Shown here one piece after another: positions 33,496-45,316 of a DNA stretch of 64,000 nt. Within the stretch, counting starts at the first letter, position 1. Every line of letters starts with the position of its first letter. Source of the DNA: Corinectria fuckeliana (lineage: Eukaryota; Ascomycota; Sordariomycetes; Hypocreales; Nectriaceae); the NCBI GenBank assembly GCA_019137255.1, contig WPDH01000234.1:340071-404070 (forward strand). Direction: 5' to 3'. Below the pieces are notes generated by a model. That model had not been told where the DNA came from, searched no databases, and worked only from the letters and a program-made list of their open reading frames with translations. The position numbers and the translations under genes were made by a program.

Positions 33496-33978
33496 TTAGA
33501 GGACGGACCCCTCGCCCAGAGTGCTGATGAGGTCAACCTCATCAGTGACCTTGGTCTGGATGTCGTCGGCGAGGTAGTAGGCGTTGTTGCAGGGGAAGAC
33601 CTCGCAGCCGGACACGGGCTCCTTAGACTCCTTGGGCCACATCTGCTTGACGTTGTTGTGGTCGGCGGCGTTGACAATAGCAGAGACATCGAAATAAGTC
33701 TGGCCGTTCCAGCCACCGAAGGTGAGCTCGCCGAGCATGCCAGGGGCGTTGGTCTCACCCTCCTGAACAGCGTAGTAGTTGCCAATGTAGCCATCAGGGA
33801 AGGAGACGGTGGTGTTCTTATCGGCGTTGACGGTGACGGAGTCGATCTCGACGTGGCCGGAGCTGGGGGTGAAGTAGATGGTGCGGGTAGCGTCATCGAG
33901 GGTCCAGAAAGTGACAGTGTTGGCGACAACGGAGGACGCGGCGGCAGCGAGGGCCAGGAGAGCGGTAGAGAACTGCAT
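33496..33978 (-). CDS. Small secreted protein of the fungal 'DNase1 protein' type
   Basis: 160 aa in one exon. Signal peptide MQFSTALLALAAAASSVVA, with cleavage expected near residue 19. The mature part is a beta-rich ~140-residue domain with the family pattern TRTIYFTPSSGHVEIDSV, FPDGYIGNYYAVQEG, NAPGMLGELTFGGWNG and YFDVSAIVN. Two cysteines in SGCEVFPCNNAYY probably form a disulfide. Fungal homologues are often labelled 'DNase1 protein', but I see no nuclease motif and would not infer nuclease activity. Similar proteins are abundantly secreted in Sordariomycetes (recollection, not checked). Confidence 0.8.
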   Translation of the reverse strand: MQFSTALLALAAAASSVVANTVTFWTLDDATRTIYFTPSSGHVEIDSVTVNADKNTTVSFPDGYIGNYYAVQEGETNAPGMLGELTFGGWNGQTYFDVSAIVNAADHNNVKQMWPKESKEPVSGCEVFPCNNAYYLADDIQTKVTDEVDLISTLGEGSVL

Positions 33979-36900
33979 GTTGAGGATTGGTGGGTGGTTG
34001 GTTGTTTGTTTGTTTGTTTGTGTTCGTGGTTATGGTTGTAGTGAGCTGTCGTCAAGACAAGCTGGTGTGGTTATTTAAACGGTTGATGAATGACTGAATC
34101 AAGGCGTCTATAAGCAAGATTGCTTTTTTGAGTGAGATGATGCTCGAGAACTAGCTCGTTGCTTCAAGGGATGGGTGCTGTTTGCAGGGAAAGTGATGAG
34201 ACTCGGCTTCCAAAGGAATGAGAAGCGTGGAGAATGAACAAGGAATGGTGGTCCGAAGACTGAGAATGAGACAAATGACAGTTGGTGGGTAGCGAAAACA
34301 AGACGACGAGAAGAGAGGAAAGGGAGGCCCGTTTTATAAGCACATCTGAGCCCGGACATCTGGGCAGATGAGGTGGGCACATCCCATCTCACTCCGACGC
34401 GCAGGACCACTCAAGCCAGTCTCTCGCGAGATCAGATTTTTGTCAAGGAAACGTTAGAGCGCCTTGAAAGACCCAGTAGGCGAGAGGGAGAGCCTAGCGT
34501 AGAGACGGGGGCCGACGCCCAAGGATGGGGGCCACCCGAGTTGCCGGCGCCGCCATTGGACGCCCCGGCGCCTCCGGTGGGCCATCGGCACAGTGAATCG
34601 CGGCATTGCGACACATGGTTGGCAGAAGTCACTCTGCGACCTGCTCACATTGCAGTTCCCGTCTTTCGTGGCCGTGCATGGTAGTAGTGGTGGTAGTGGT
34701 AGTGGTGGTGATGATGGTGGTGGTGTGGTTGGTGGTCTGGCGTCTGGTATGTACAGTAGCCACGCGCCGCCATGTCCCGACCAACCTGCGGCTCGCATAC
34801 CCGCCGCCCAGGGCCCCCAGCCAGCCGCCCAGGGACGGGACAACAAGCCATTTGTTTCAGGGAAGGCTTTTTTTAGTGCTCTCCCATTGTCCCATTGCTG
34901 CTGAAAGCAGCCATCCCCTTGTTCTCGCCGCCGCTCGGAATGCCGTCTTTGTTTTCAGAAACACCTCCTTCAACGTCCATCCACTGCTCCACAGAGTGAC
35001 ACGTGCGGCAGGGTTATGTTTCTTTCCTCGGGTCCATTGTCCATCTAGCAGATCGACGGGATGCGGCAAGGACCCGAAGGATCTTCTTGACAGCCAGGTG
35101 AGGAAGGGGACTGCCTCTAGCACGCCGGGGTACTTCGGGCCCGTACCGTATGAATTCCAAGAGAAGAAGAGAAAACAAGAACCCTAGCTCTGGCGGCCAG
35201 GCACATGCCGGACAACAACCGCTGTCAGCCCGGGACTAAAAGCCACTAAAGCAAGGGGCAAAGGCGTGGCAGGGGCATGGCAAGGGCATGACAAGGGTTC
35301 GTCGAGTGGAGCATTACCGCGAGGGGTCCGCCACACCCCCCAGGCACAAACTGCTCCTTTTTGCTTCTAGCCGCATCCTCACTTGGCACTCCGAGGGGCC
35401 TCCGTCCTACCATTGGTCCAGCGCTTGCACTCGGTGCCTGGTACCTGCGCGAGGCCAGGTGGACGGCTCTGAGAGGCCTGTTTTGAGAAGTCTCCGGGGG
35501 TGTGAATGGGTGGTGTGGGTTTGCGCAAGGGTGCCAGCCAACCCAAGGGATAAATGTCCGTCAAAACGACGCCCAGTATGTAATTCATCCGCAAGCACAA
35601 AAGGCGGGCACAAGGCGGGCACAAGGCGGGCAGGTCGAATAGGGCTCTGTACCCTGACTAACAAGCTCATCTGCAAGCACTTCACGGCGCATGTACAGGT
35701 ACACATCGCCCATCGAATATGCTGGCTTGTTCTCCAAGCCGTGGCCATTGACGAGGGAGAGAACATGGCATTCGCGTACTGAGGCTGCAACACGTGGGTG
35801 GACCCGAGGTGTCTCGATGACAAGCTGAATCAAGGTATCAGGCTCTGTTGTGCCAAGTCCCCGGTTTCGTCCTCCCACTTGAACAACGCATCGTTGCCCG
35901 ACGGACACTAGGCAAATTGGGTTTGCCATGGCGGAGTTCGAAGCCAAAGCCGTTGTCTTTTGTTGCACATCCAATGATGGTCTACACGTGACCGGTGGTC
36001 GGGACAGCACATGGTTAGCCGGACAATCGTGTCGGTAGAGTGACAACAACAGGGAGGAGGCTCATAACTGACTTGACTCTGCGATGTCGGGTCAAGCGGT
36101 CATGAGTCGAGAGGGGAACCGCCGCGCCCGCCTCCCCGCGGCCGATGCTGGTCGACAATGAATGAACAATAAGCAGCAGGATATTCGCAGATGGATGGCG
36201 AGATGGCTGGTTTCCAAGCCAAAAGCCAACAAAAAAGCAAACTTTGTGCTCGTTCCAACTTTTCCCAGTATTGTTCCTGGGTGATCATCCCCCAGCCGAG
36301 CGCTACATACATAGTACATACGTGCCCCTTCGTAAATCACAGGGGCCCCCCATGTGAATGGATCTCAGCGGGTGCGACGGAGAAGCAGCCGCATTGCCAA
36401 TCAGGGGCCAAAGTCGATGTTTCGCAAAAGCTCTCCCATGCAAGCCGAAATGACTGTACAGTACGTTCGTTGTACTTCGTACTTCGTTCAATGAACCTGG
36501 AGGCGACACCGCGAGCGGAGAAGAGGTGGAGAACAGTGCTGAAAACTTTTGCTGGTGTCGAATGCGAGAGAATCCGAGTTCCAGCGACAAAGGAAGAACG
36601 GGCAGGCCAAAACTTGGATGCCTGCCGCTGGTAGATGCCTGAGGTCCGAGGCATACATAGTGCAGGTCTTGCAGACCCGCTCTCAAGGCCCTCAGGCTAG
36701 TCCTAGCTCGCCTTCTAGGCCGTTTTCTTTCAAAACGGAGTGGACCGTTCGCAGGCTCTGCAGAAACGGCGTCTTTTTCGTTCCTTTTTGTCGTCCTAGC
36801 CGCCCTTTTCTCAGTCAATCTAGCCCGTCTAGTACAGTACAGAACTGTGCTGCTGGTACGGTGACCGCGCGGCGTCGCGGCGTCGCCAACGGCCAACAAC

Positions 36901-39587
36901 CTTTCCAGGAAACTCCTCCGTCCCCTCGAGTCCTCAGTTGCCGAGTCGATGATGGCTTGTGCAGCCGCATGCGCCGGGTCTCTGATTCGTCCGCTTCAGT
37001 TTTGTGCGCACTTTAGATCCTTCACATGTTCACCTACGTAGTACCACTTTGCCCTTCGAAGCCGCGTAGAACAAGGGTAGACGTGGTGGCGTTGTGGCAC
37101 GCAACCATAATCATGAATGGTATCTTGTCTGCTTGTCACCTCTGGTCATCCCGTCAAGCCGCACCTCGTCAGGAACGCTCCGGTAGGGCATATGGTGACA
37201 TGACACGCTGGCAGCGGGTTGGAACAACGCATCCTCGGCTGCGGTCTCCCACATCCCTCCAAGTAAGTCCCTTGACTAAGTAGATATCTACTCAACCGAA
37301 TGCTTTCGCTTCTCTCTCCGGGTCCAGCTAGCTAAGCCGGTCGATAAATCTCTCGTTGCGAGTCCTCGGCTGTGTGCAAGACCCCTCTCCGTAGTCGAGC
37401 AGTGCTTGCTTGCCCAGGTCCATACTGTACAGACTCGCTCGTGCCCTCTTCGCGTTTCTTTTTTTCTTTTTTCCCGTCTCCTAGCCTTGCTAGAGCTATG
37501 ATGCGCCACTGGGCCTTGGAATCCCTCCCACCTCAATTGCGTTATAACAGGCTTGCCCAATTATCTGCTATAATTGATTCGCCATGTGGCAGTGAAATTT
37601 TATCCTTCTCCATGTTTTCGTAAATCCCGTCAATGAGATGGCTGGAAATTCCTCAAGAGGTGTGGTAGGAGACAACAGCCAAGTCCCACAATTGAGGCAC
37701 TTCTTTAAGTCCCTCTCTCTATGTACTTCTGTAGATCGCGTCTTTGTCCACTTGGACCCAATGACATGCTACATGATGGAAATCCCTGAGAGTACCCCGC
37801 CCTGGCAGCCCGGTGAGCCTGCTGGTGGGTGATAATTGTGACGGAAACCACTTCTGCAGTTCCGTCGCTGTCACCGAGGTAGTAGGCTCCACTCCAAGGT
37901 CGGTCCGCAGGTTGGTTGCCACGCTCTGGCTGCAAATCTGGTCCCAGGCGCCTTAAGGTGTGTCGAGTCACGGCCTTGCCATGTCCATTCAAAGTCCATG
38001 TCCATTCTTTCCTGCAGGGGTTTCCCTCAACTAGAGGTATCGTAGGGTTTGTCATTATAGAGCTTGATTGAATCGGTAGCCGGTCATCGGAGGCGCAGTC
38101 CAGTCTCTGGCCCAAGCTGTCGCATAATCACGTCCTTCTCTTGGATACGCTGACCCAGGTAATGGAATGGTTGAGGTTCGGGAGATTCCACTGGACTTCG
38201 TCAAGGCCATTGCGATGCTCGTGACTCATTCACGCATCACTCGTTCAGCACTTAAACGAGAGAATATAGTCCGGTCTCCTCGTAGAAGGAAGAGGACCAG
38301 GCCATGTGACTCTTTGCTTAAGTTGCCATTACTAGACGGCTTCCACCGGAATCCAGAGCGCTTGCCCCTTCATGATTCGCGTAGCTTGCGTGACTTGCGC
38401 AATATTTGAAGACGGGTGGACACGAATTGCAGACGCTGGATGGGCTAGTATCGCCGTCGTATCATGTTCAGTTGTTCATCATTGGCAGGGTAATTCGGAA
38501 GTCGTATGAATCATCAAGAAGTGTCTGTCACATGCCGCATGAGTGGATGAGGCAAACAGTTGTCTGGTGCTGCATCTTGAGGGGGAGTCCAAGAGTGGTG
38601 GTGAATGATCAGAGTAGGAAGAAGGTTCACTGGCTAGGCTCACATTTGACCCCTCATGAGGATAGGTCACATGACCCCATAAGGCACGATTCCCACCCTA
38701 CAGACATAATGTCAGGAGCAGCAGGGACAAATGTACGGTTTATTCTCCTAGCTTAGACAACAAGGATTCTGGATATGCTAGCAGTTCGAGTGAGAATTTA
38801 CTCCTTCAAGATATATAATATAGAAGTGCTTCATCCGGAAGAACGTGGCGTTAAAGAGCCAGCGGTCAACCAAGCAATCACGGCTTTACAAATTCAAGTA
38901 TTTAAAAACAGCTGCGCCTGAGTCATTGGTTCCATTTCAAAAGTTGGATAGCCGACATGGCCTTGAAAAGCAATTAGACAGAGCTGCAGAACTTTCTACA
39001 GCCTCGTCAAACTGTAACTCGGAATTTACCTCTTAGAAAGAAGGGACAGTATGGAGCAGGTTTGCCTGTTAGGAATTAAATCTCAGGAACTTAGAAAATC
39101 CAAGATACTTGATATTTCACTTCGATACATGATGAGTTTTATTCTCGTCGGTTCGCTCACACGGTTTATGATAGGAAATTGAGCTTTTCACACTTAGCCA
39201 TGTCACTGGTGTTGATATTTATAGATTGTGACCTGAGAAGCATGTAATAGAGGAGCTTTGACTAATTAGAACCCTGCCCCAAAATCCCATCTAGTCGACC
39301 ACCATCTTATTGGAAGAGTTCAGTAGTATAAGAAGAGTATTGATAAATATATAATAGACAAAAAACTGGATGTGGACCTGAAACTAGAAAACCAAAAGGC
39401 CCGTTTGTCAATAGCAACAATTTTGGCGAGAAGTGAAGAACATCAATGCAGTCAGGCTATTTGCTAATATCCCACAAGTCGTGAGTCAGTCTAAAAAAAA
39501 AAGGCCTAGAAATCCACAAAACTGTACACTCAAACGAAGCGACAGCAAGCAACCAAAGCCGTGGGGGGCTTTCGGGGCCTTGATCAT
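33979..39587. other. Gene-poor 5.6-kb stretch
   Basis: No convincing protein-coding gene on either strand. Contents seen: a GTG/GGT-rich microsatellite (about 34680-34739), three near-identical GCGGGCACAAG copies at 35604-35630, and a more AT-rich part from about 38750. The longest frames, including a minus-strand one at 37705-38115, have no domain or signal peptide. The moderately AT-rich right part could be an old repeat, but I found no terminal repeats. Confidence 0.5.
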
Positions 39588-40583
39588 TTAGATAAAGTGG
39601 CCGCCACCAGTGCAGCGGGAGAGAGGGAACTGCTTCTTGGAGCATATGGCTAGAATCTCGTTAGCAAGGCATGCCGCATGTTGATTTAAACAAGGCTCGA
39701 CGACTCACTGATGGCTCCAGAAACCCACTTGACGCCGGCGTAAGAACCCTCCTTGTAGGAGTCGGCCGTGAAGGTGCCAGTCTGCTTCATGCTACCGATG
39801 CAACCTCGCATGTTGCGGCCGTAGCGGCGGGTCTTGAAGGGCTTGGTGATCATGACACCGGAGTAGCCGTTGGGGACTGTTCCCTTGATGTTGATGACAG
39901 TGGCCGTGGTCCAGGTGCGGCTGTAGCTCACACCAAAGGTGACGCCAAGTCTGTCCTTGACGAAGCCGAGATCGGCATCGCCGCTGACGCTGACAGAGTT
40001 GGAAACGGAGTATCCGGAACTGACATAGACATCGATGCCGCTGCCGGTTCCGATGATGACAGGGCTCATCTTTTTACCAAGTGTTAGAAAAAAGGATCTG
40101 GCTCCAGTGGAATTCTACAGAGTCAGAGACTCACCTGAACGTCCCAACCGACAAAGTTCTCAGTCTTGTCAGTGATGAGGGCAGTGGTGTGCGCGCACTC
40201 GTCACGGGTATCTAGCTCTATGTCACCAGTGCTGTTTAAGAAGGTGTAGTCGGCCTCGGGGATGTCGAAAGAGTACCCGTTGGCCTCGACCAACTGTTGG
40301 TAGACGTTCTCATGGACAACCTCCACTGTAGTAGTTGAGTGTCAGCGAGTTTGTTTCGAGGTTGCTGAGAGCGACGCGTTGTGTAATTCAAAGGAGAGAG
40401 GGGATGAAGGGGGAACTTACTGCGGCCGTCCTCGCCGTAGAGGATAACCTCGTCGTGCTTGAGGACATACTCGGGAGTCCACTTGGTGCTGTTCAAATCG
40501 ATGGCAACCGGCTCAACGGAAGTGGGAGCTGTGCTGACGACACCGGCCAGAGCCAGGCCAAGGAAGGCGGCGGGAAAGATCAT
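39588..40583 (-). CDS. Secreted protein, Celp0028-effector-like
   Basis: Exons 40583-40421, 40325-40135, 40069-39709 and 39649-39588 give 258 aa. A signal peptide (MIFPAAFLGLALAGVVS) is followed by a short propeptide-like region with YVLKHDEVILYGEDGRMEVV. A long beta-rich domain then alternates Ser/Thr/Val strands (YVSSGYSVSNSVSVSG, LGVTFGVSYSRTWTTATV) and ends with cysteines in MRGCIGSM and ICSKKQFPLSRCTGGG. The order (leader, LKxxDxVxLxGxDG, CxHTT, WDV, pore-protein-like strands, C-terminal CN-type end) matches fungal proteins annotated 'Celp0028 effector like', from memory of that family. The strand pattern is reminiscent of aerolysin-type beta sheets, but that is only an impression. All joins restore one frame. 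Confidence 0.7.
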
Positions 40584-41614
40584 GTTCAAGGAGGAGTAGA
40601 GTGAGTGTTGAAGTGCAAGCAAAAGTTCTGGGATGTGAATTGGAGTGGTGAGTGGTGAGTTTAGATAACATAGAAGGATGTTTGAAGCCTTTATACCTTT
40701 TCCATGCCTTCTAGAGTCGAGGTCATCAAGTCGCGATGCTCCTATAGCTGGCGTATCTTACAGCCCGTGGACGCCCATCCCCTGTTTCAGACAGTTGTGT
40801 AATCGTACTTCCCCTTTCGGGAAGCTGTCTTTTACGCGATGCCATCACCCGGATGTCGGGGCTGCAGTGAGCTCTGCGCACTGATGGACACCGAACGATT
40901 CTGGTTTGCTCACGCGCGCCTTGTTCATGGATGCGAGGTGAGATAGAGCGATACTATTTCACCATTGCCCTGTCCTATTGGACATCCATGTTGGCCTCGA
41001 ACTCTAACATTTAGCCCAGCTGGCCGAATTGAGATGCATCATAGCGTCACGCTGGCCGCTTAATTATTCCACGAACCACTCGTCCCACGAGCTGGAATTA
41101 CCATCCCCAAAACAGGCCAGGCTCATTCTAGACGAGCTTCTAGGCTACTTCTAAACCATGCGACGTTGGCCAATATTACCATGTTTTGGGTTTCATTGTA
41201 TGTGGACTCGGGGGAGGGGCTCTACCGTGCCGGCTGCCGGCCTGCCGAACGATGCCGATAGTGTAAGTCCCTTTGGAACAACTTGGCCCATTCAAGCAGG
41301 TGCAACAGTAAACATGGTGGTTTACACATACCCGTCGGGCGTCGACGAGGCCTCACAAGCGTCGTTGATCATGAGGTTCGCAAGAATCAAGGGCACGAGA
41401 TGTCTAAGAGCCAGAGTGGGGGTTAATGATGAGAAGCCCGTCAAGGGAACCGTGAGCCTTTGATAACCATGAATGCCTAGTATAGTAAGACATCTGGGTT
41501 CTGAAATAGTTATATAGCCTGCTCTGTCGCGTTTGCCTTCAATTCACCAGACACTTCCATCCAGTATCAATCATCTCTTCAAGACTACTTCAATCAATAT
41601 TCAGAACACTCAAG
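40584..41614. promoter_or_regulatory. Divergent promoter region of two secreted-protein genes
   Basis: About 1.0 kb between the starts of the Celp0028-like gene and the cysteine-rich gene, so it must contain both promoters. No defined site recognised. Confidence 0.4.
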
Positions 41615-42154
41615 ATGCATCCGACCACTACCTTTTCTCTTTTCCTGTTCGCCGCCGGGGGGTAAGTCTTTCCCCTACAACAGCCCTCCAACCTGTTGCA
41701 ACTCCTAAAATACGGACTGACTGACATTGCTCACTTCACCAAGTGCCCTCGCCGACCTGCACAACGCTGCTGCTTGCGTTTCCAACCGAAAGACGTCTCC
41801 CGTCGGCGGCACGGGCTGGTCTGTCAGCTACACTTGGGCCAAGAGCTACGACATCCTGCCGGATGCGACCAAGTGTGCCTGCAACTACTACCGCAGCCGC
41901 AACACTGGCAACAAGCAGTGGGACAAGTGCCCCGACTGCACCTTTGTGAGTTTGGCTCTTGTCTTCCTCGCAAATGCCTTGACTGATTGCTCTGCCAGGA
42001 CGGAACTGTATGCAACAGCGGCGGCAAGCACATTGGTGGTGACGAGGTAAGATGCCGCCTGGTTCATTTTGGGTTGCGTCGGTTGGCTAACTTCGTTTAG
42101 ATGGACTACTACTGCCACAAGAAGTGTGGTGCCGAGGGCGCCGAGGGCAGCTGA
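41615..42154 (+). CDS. Small cysteine-rich secreted protein (8 Cys)
   Basis: Exons 41615-41661, 41744-41945, 41999-42046 and 42101-42154 give 116 aa. N-terminal signal peptide MHPTTTFSLFLFAAGGALA, interrupted by the first intron. The mature peptide of ~97 residues has eight cysteines in the order AAACVS, KCACN, KCPDC, VCNSG, YYCHKKC, enough for four disulfides. Size, signal peptide and cysteine content fit apoplastic effector-like or antimicrobial-type proteins; no named family was recognised and no activity is claimed. The introns (82, 53 and 54 nt) have GTAAGT/GTGAGT/GTAAGA donors, and the joins are unambiguous. Confidence 0.78.
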
Positions 42155-43863
42155 GGCTAAAATACAGAGTGTTAACCAGTATTCGATGTGGTGAGAATTG
42201 GCGGATTATTGTTTGTTGTGCAAGCTGTGTGCAAGCTGTGTTCAAGCTGTTTTTTTTTTGTGTCTTGTTATACTTCTCTTCTCAAACCCCTGTACTAGTA
42301 TCAGTCGAGCACCTTTGCTTCCGTAAGAGCAAAGTTTATACGAAGCTGAGCTTTTTCAGTAGCTCGAAATAGGGGTTTCTAGTCATAATTTTCAAGCCCT
42401 GGATCGAAATGCGCACTTGCTAAAGTTGTGATGTGTACTTACGAAGTCCATGACGGAGAGGAGGTGAAGTTAGGGAGATCACGTGATGGAACTAAGAGGT
42501 CGACAAGAGGGTTTTGAAGTAACTGGGCTTAAGTCATTCAACAACCTTGACTTTTGCGATTTATGGCTCGCATCATGCCACAAAAGACGATTTAAATACG
42601 AGAGATTCCGAAACTGGCTGAGTCTAGTTATGGCTTATCGCTGTGCGAAAGTAGGATCCCCGGCAGTGGGAGCATCCGAGCTATAACGAATCCGAGCTAA
42701 TAACTCGTGATAGGATCACACCTAGGTAATTAGCATGTCTTCAGCTTAAGGTCTAGCCACCACCACATAAGTACTAGCCACACCGTAAATAATTGGAAGG
42801 GGTCCTTTGGCTGGCTGGGGCGCAGTAAGAGGCCTGCCGGAAATTTAGCGCCCGCCTTTTCCAAGCGAAATGACGCTGCCAAGGCTGGGATGGTCTACAA
42901 GGCTGGCTTTGCATTCCAGTCACATTTGGCTTTGTCTTGTCGATCATCCGCAAACGGCGAAGGAACGTGGCGGAGGATCCTTTTGCATTCGGTTATTGTG
43001 TATGCTTAATCTAGCAGATCTGGCAAGATCAAGCGCAGTCTATTCCCATTACCTACGTATTCGCTACTCGTGAGGGCCCTTGAAGTACATGCTCCCCCGA
43101 CTCCACGGCTGAAGAGACGTCAATTTTAGATCCGTGTTGATAGTGATTCGCCTTATAGGGCAAGGATCCATGAAGCCACTAGATAGATAAGCAGTTACTG
43201 GGAGATCCATCATGTTCGCTTGCAGCCCGTGATCGACGCACTGAACCCAGGCTGGGCCCGAGTGATCCCCATGAACTTGTACCCTCCGCACTGCCAAGGA
43301 CGCACTGATGAATGACGGCACTGCTATGTATGTATGAGCATCTTTAGTTGGACCTTGCGACACGAGCTAGGTCCGTTGCAGCCCCCCATATTCGTGCTTC
43401 CGCTGCCCTTATAGCATTATTCTTAGTCGGTACTTACGCGGTTCGGTTGCTGGTAGGGCTCTGGTGGCGGCCAAAGCCTGAGCTCCCGAGCCTGGCCGCG
43501 TGCAGACGCCGATCCCCAACGGCTTTCGGCCGATTCGGTGGAGCCGCACTCCTCCGAAGAGCGTTGCGAGAATGAGGCCATCCCAAACTCTAGTTCTGCC
43601 AAATCCGGGAGGAAACACTGCGTTTGGAGACATTTTCAAGTCAATGGCCGTCCTAGATGGACGCTTAGGATAGATAATCTGCATCCAGCCGCTCTTCGAC
43701 TACATAAATCTGCAGTCCCCCCTCCCTCGTGCTCTTGAATAGTTCCCCATCAGCCATCTCAACCACTGTCTTCCACTTGACCTCAGTTCCAGCCTTCACA
43801 AGCACTCTCTTGCCTAAACACCAACCGTCGTTATCAACCATATTCCACCATCACTCAGAAAAT
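42155..43863. other. Intergenic region, no supported gene
   Basis: About 1.7 kb. A CACGTG palindrome sits at about 42480-42485. Open frames are under 100 codons and featureless. Confidence 0.45.
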
Positions 43864-44576
43864 ATGAGATTCGCGCAGATCTTCGCCTCCGCTGCGGTTG
43901 CCGCCTCGCCCGCCTTCGCCCAGATCATTCCCATCGTCGCCGAGACACCCATCGGCGGCCAGACACCCGTGGTCCAGACACCTGTGTTCCAGACATCCGT
44001 GGTCCAGACCCCCATTGTCAAGACGCTCACGGGGTCTGTCGAGGTCATCACCAAGACCACCATCATCTCCAGCGACTACGTGTTCTACTGTCCTGTGAGC
44101 CTACTTGGAGCATCGCTACCGTTAGATACCTGCTGATTGACCTGTCCTCGAAGGAACCTACCAGGTTCGTCCACCTCAACGCCACTTACATCGCCACCGA
44201 CTCCATGTTTGTGACCGTCACCAGTAAGTCAAGCACAATGAGGTCGCAGTCAAAGACGCGCTATTACTTACCCGCCCCCACAGACTGCCCTTGCACCGTC
44301 ACTTACACGACACCTGCCAACCCCGACCAGACGGTGTCTCCGGACTACATCACCTACACCAGCTCCGGCAAGGTCGTCACCGTCACCAACCCCTCTACTA
44401 ACCCTCCCGTTGCTCCGGTTTCCACCCTCATCGGCACTAGGCCCGTCGGCGTTCCCATCGCTCCGACTGCGTCTAGGACTGAGGCCGGTTCAGTCCCGAC
44501 GGCAGGCGCCGTTAGCAACACCGCCGCCGGCTTCGCTGCTCTGGCCGTTGCTGGCGCCGCCATGCTGATGATGTAA
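43864..44576 (+). CDS. GPI-anchor-like cell-surface protein
   Basis: Exons 43864-44094, 44154-44223 and 44284-44576 give 197 aa. Signal peptide MRFAQIFASAAVAASPAFAQ. Residues ~20-55 carry a short imperfect repeat of QTPVV/QTPVF/QTSVV/QTPIV, a likely O-glycosylated spacer. The middle part has a few cysteines (YCP, NCPCTVTY) and a Thr/Val-rich sheet-like composition. The Ser/Thr/Pro-rich C-terminus ends in a hydrophobic tail (AAGFAALAVAGAAMLMM) preceded by small residues, as required for GPI attachment. Probably a cell-wall protein; function unknown. Confidence 0.75.
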
Positions 44577-45316
44577 TAGTCGTTGGCTTGTTCGAAGCAT
44601 GTGTTCCCCAGTGCTGGGACCACCAGAGAGACATCTCATCACCGTCCTTATGGCCATGATGCATTGATGATTGGAGATTAGGTGAAGCGGAGCTCGCTCA
44701 CCACCATGGCCATAGCGAGCTGTACCATTCCTTGACACCAAACAGCATAGCGGACTTGCGCATTGGATTTTTCGGGAAACCAAGACAACCAGATGCCTAG
44801 GCTATGAAAACAGTGTGCGAGGCGCCACCCAAATAGTAGTATTAATATTAATCACGATGATATCCACAACGCCAGCCGAGCGTCTGACCGCATTCGGCAG
44901 CCATCTAGAAACGTCTCATTTCCTGTCCTTGTGCCTCTCCTCGCATTCCTCAGTGGGCGTGTCTCTTAGATCGCGCCCCTCTAGCTAGTGGCCTTGCGCG
45001 AACATTCGACATTAGACAGACACTCCCTTGTGTGAGGTTTAATTGCTTCCTTTGCTGGCTATCTATGCACCCTCGTTTGCGGCATTTGACAAACTTTGCA
45101 ACCTGACGGTAGATGGTTCTGAGAGTTGATCATCGTCGACGTGTTGGTCCCGACGTCTTCATGCGGCCAGGATAAGTGATTGAAAAGGCCTCCTTGGCGC
45201 GAGCTTCCATTCTCCGTTTCCTAGTCCCGCGGTTCATAAACTTCGTAGTAATCATCAGTCATTGTGCCTTTGAATGCGACCGTCTTTGGCCATCATAGAC
45301 GTCTCGCCCGCGACCG
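44577..45316. other. Convergent intergenic region
   Basis: 740 bp between the surface-protein gene and the APC8 3' end; both 3'UTRs must lie here. No other feature. Confidence 0.45.

Noticed and set aside
37705..38115. 136-codon minus-strand frame in the gene-poor stretch
   Set aside because: The sequence looks more protein-like than its neighbours but has no signal peptide, domain or splice context. Too weak to list.
38160..39060. Possible degraded retroelement
   Set aside because: Composition shifts to AT and short coding-like pieces occur, but no terminal repeats, motifs or RIP signature could be shown.
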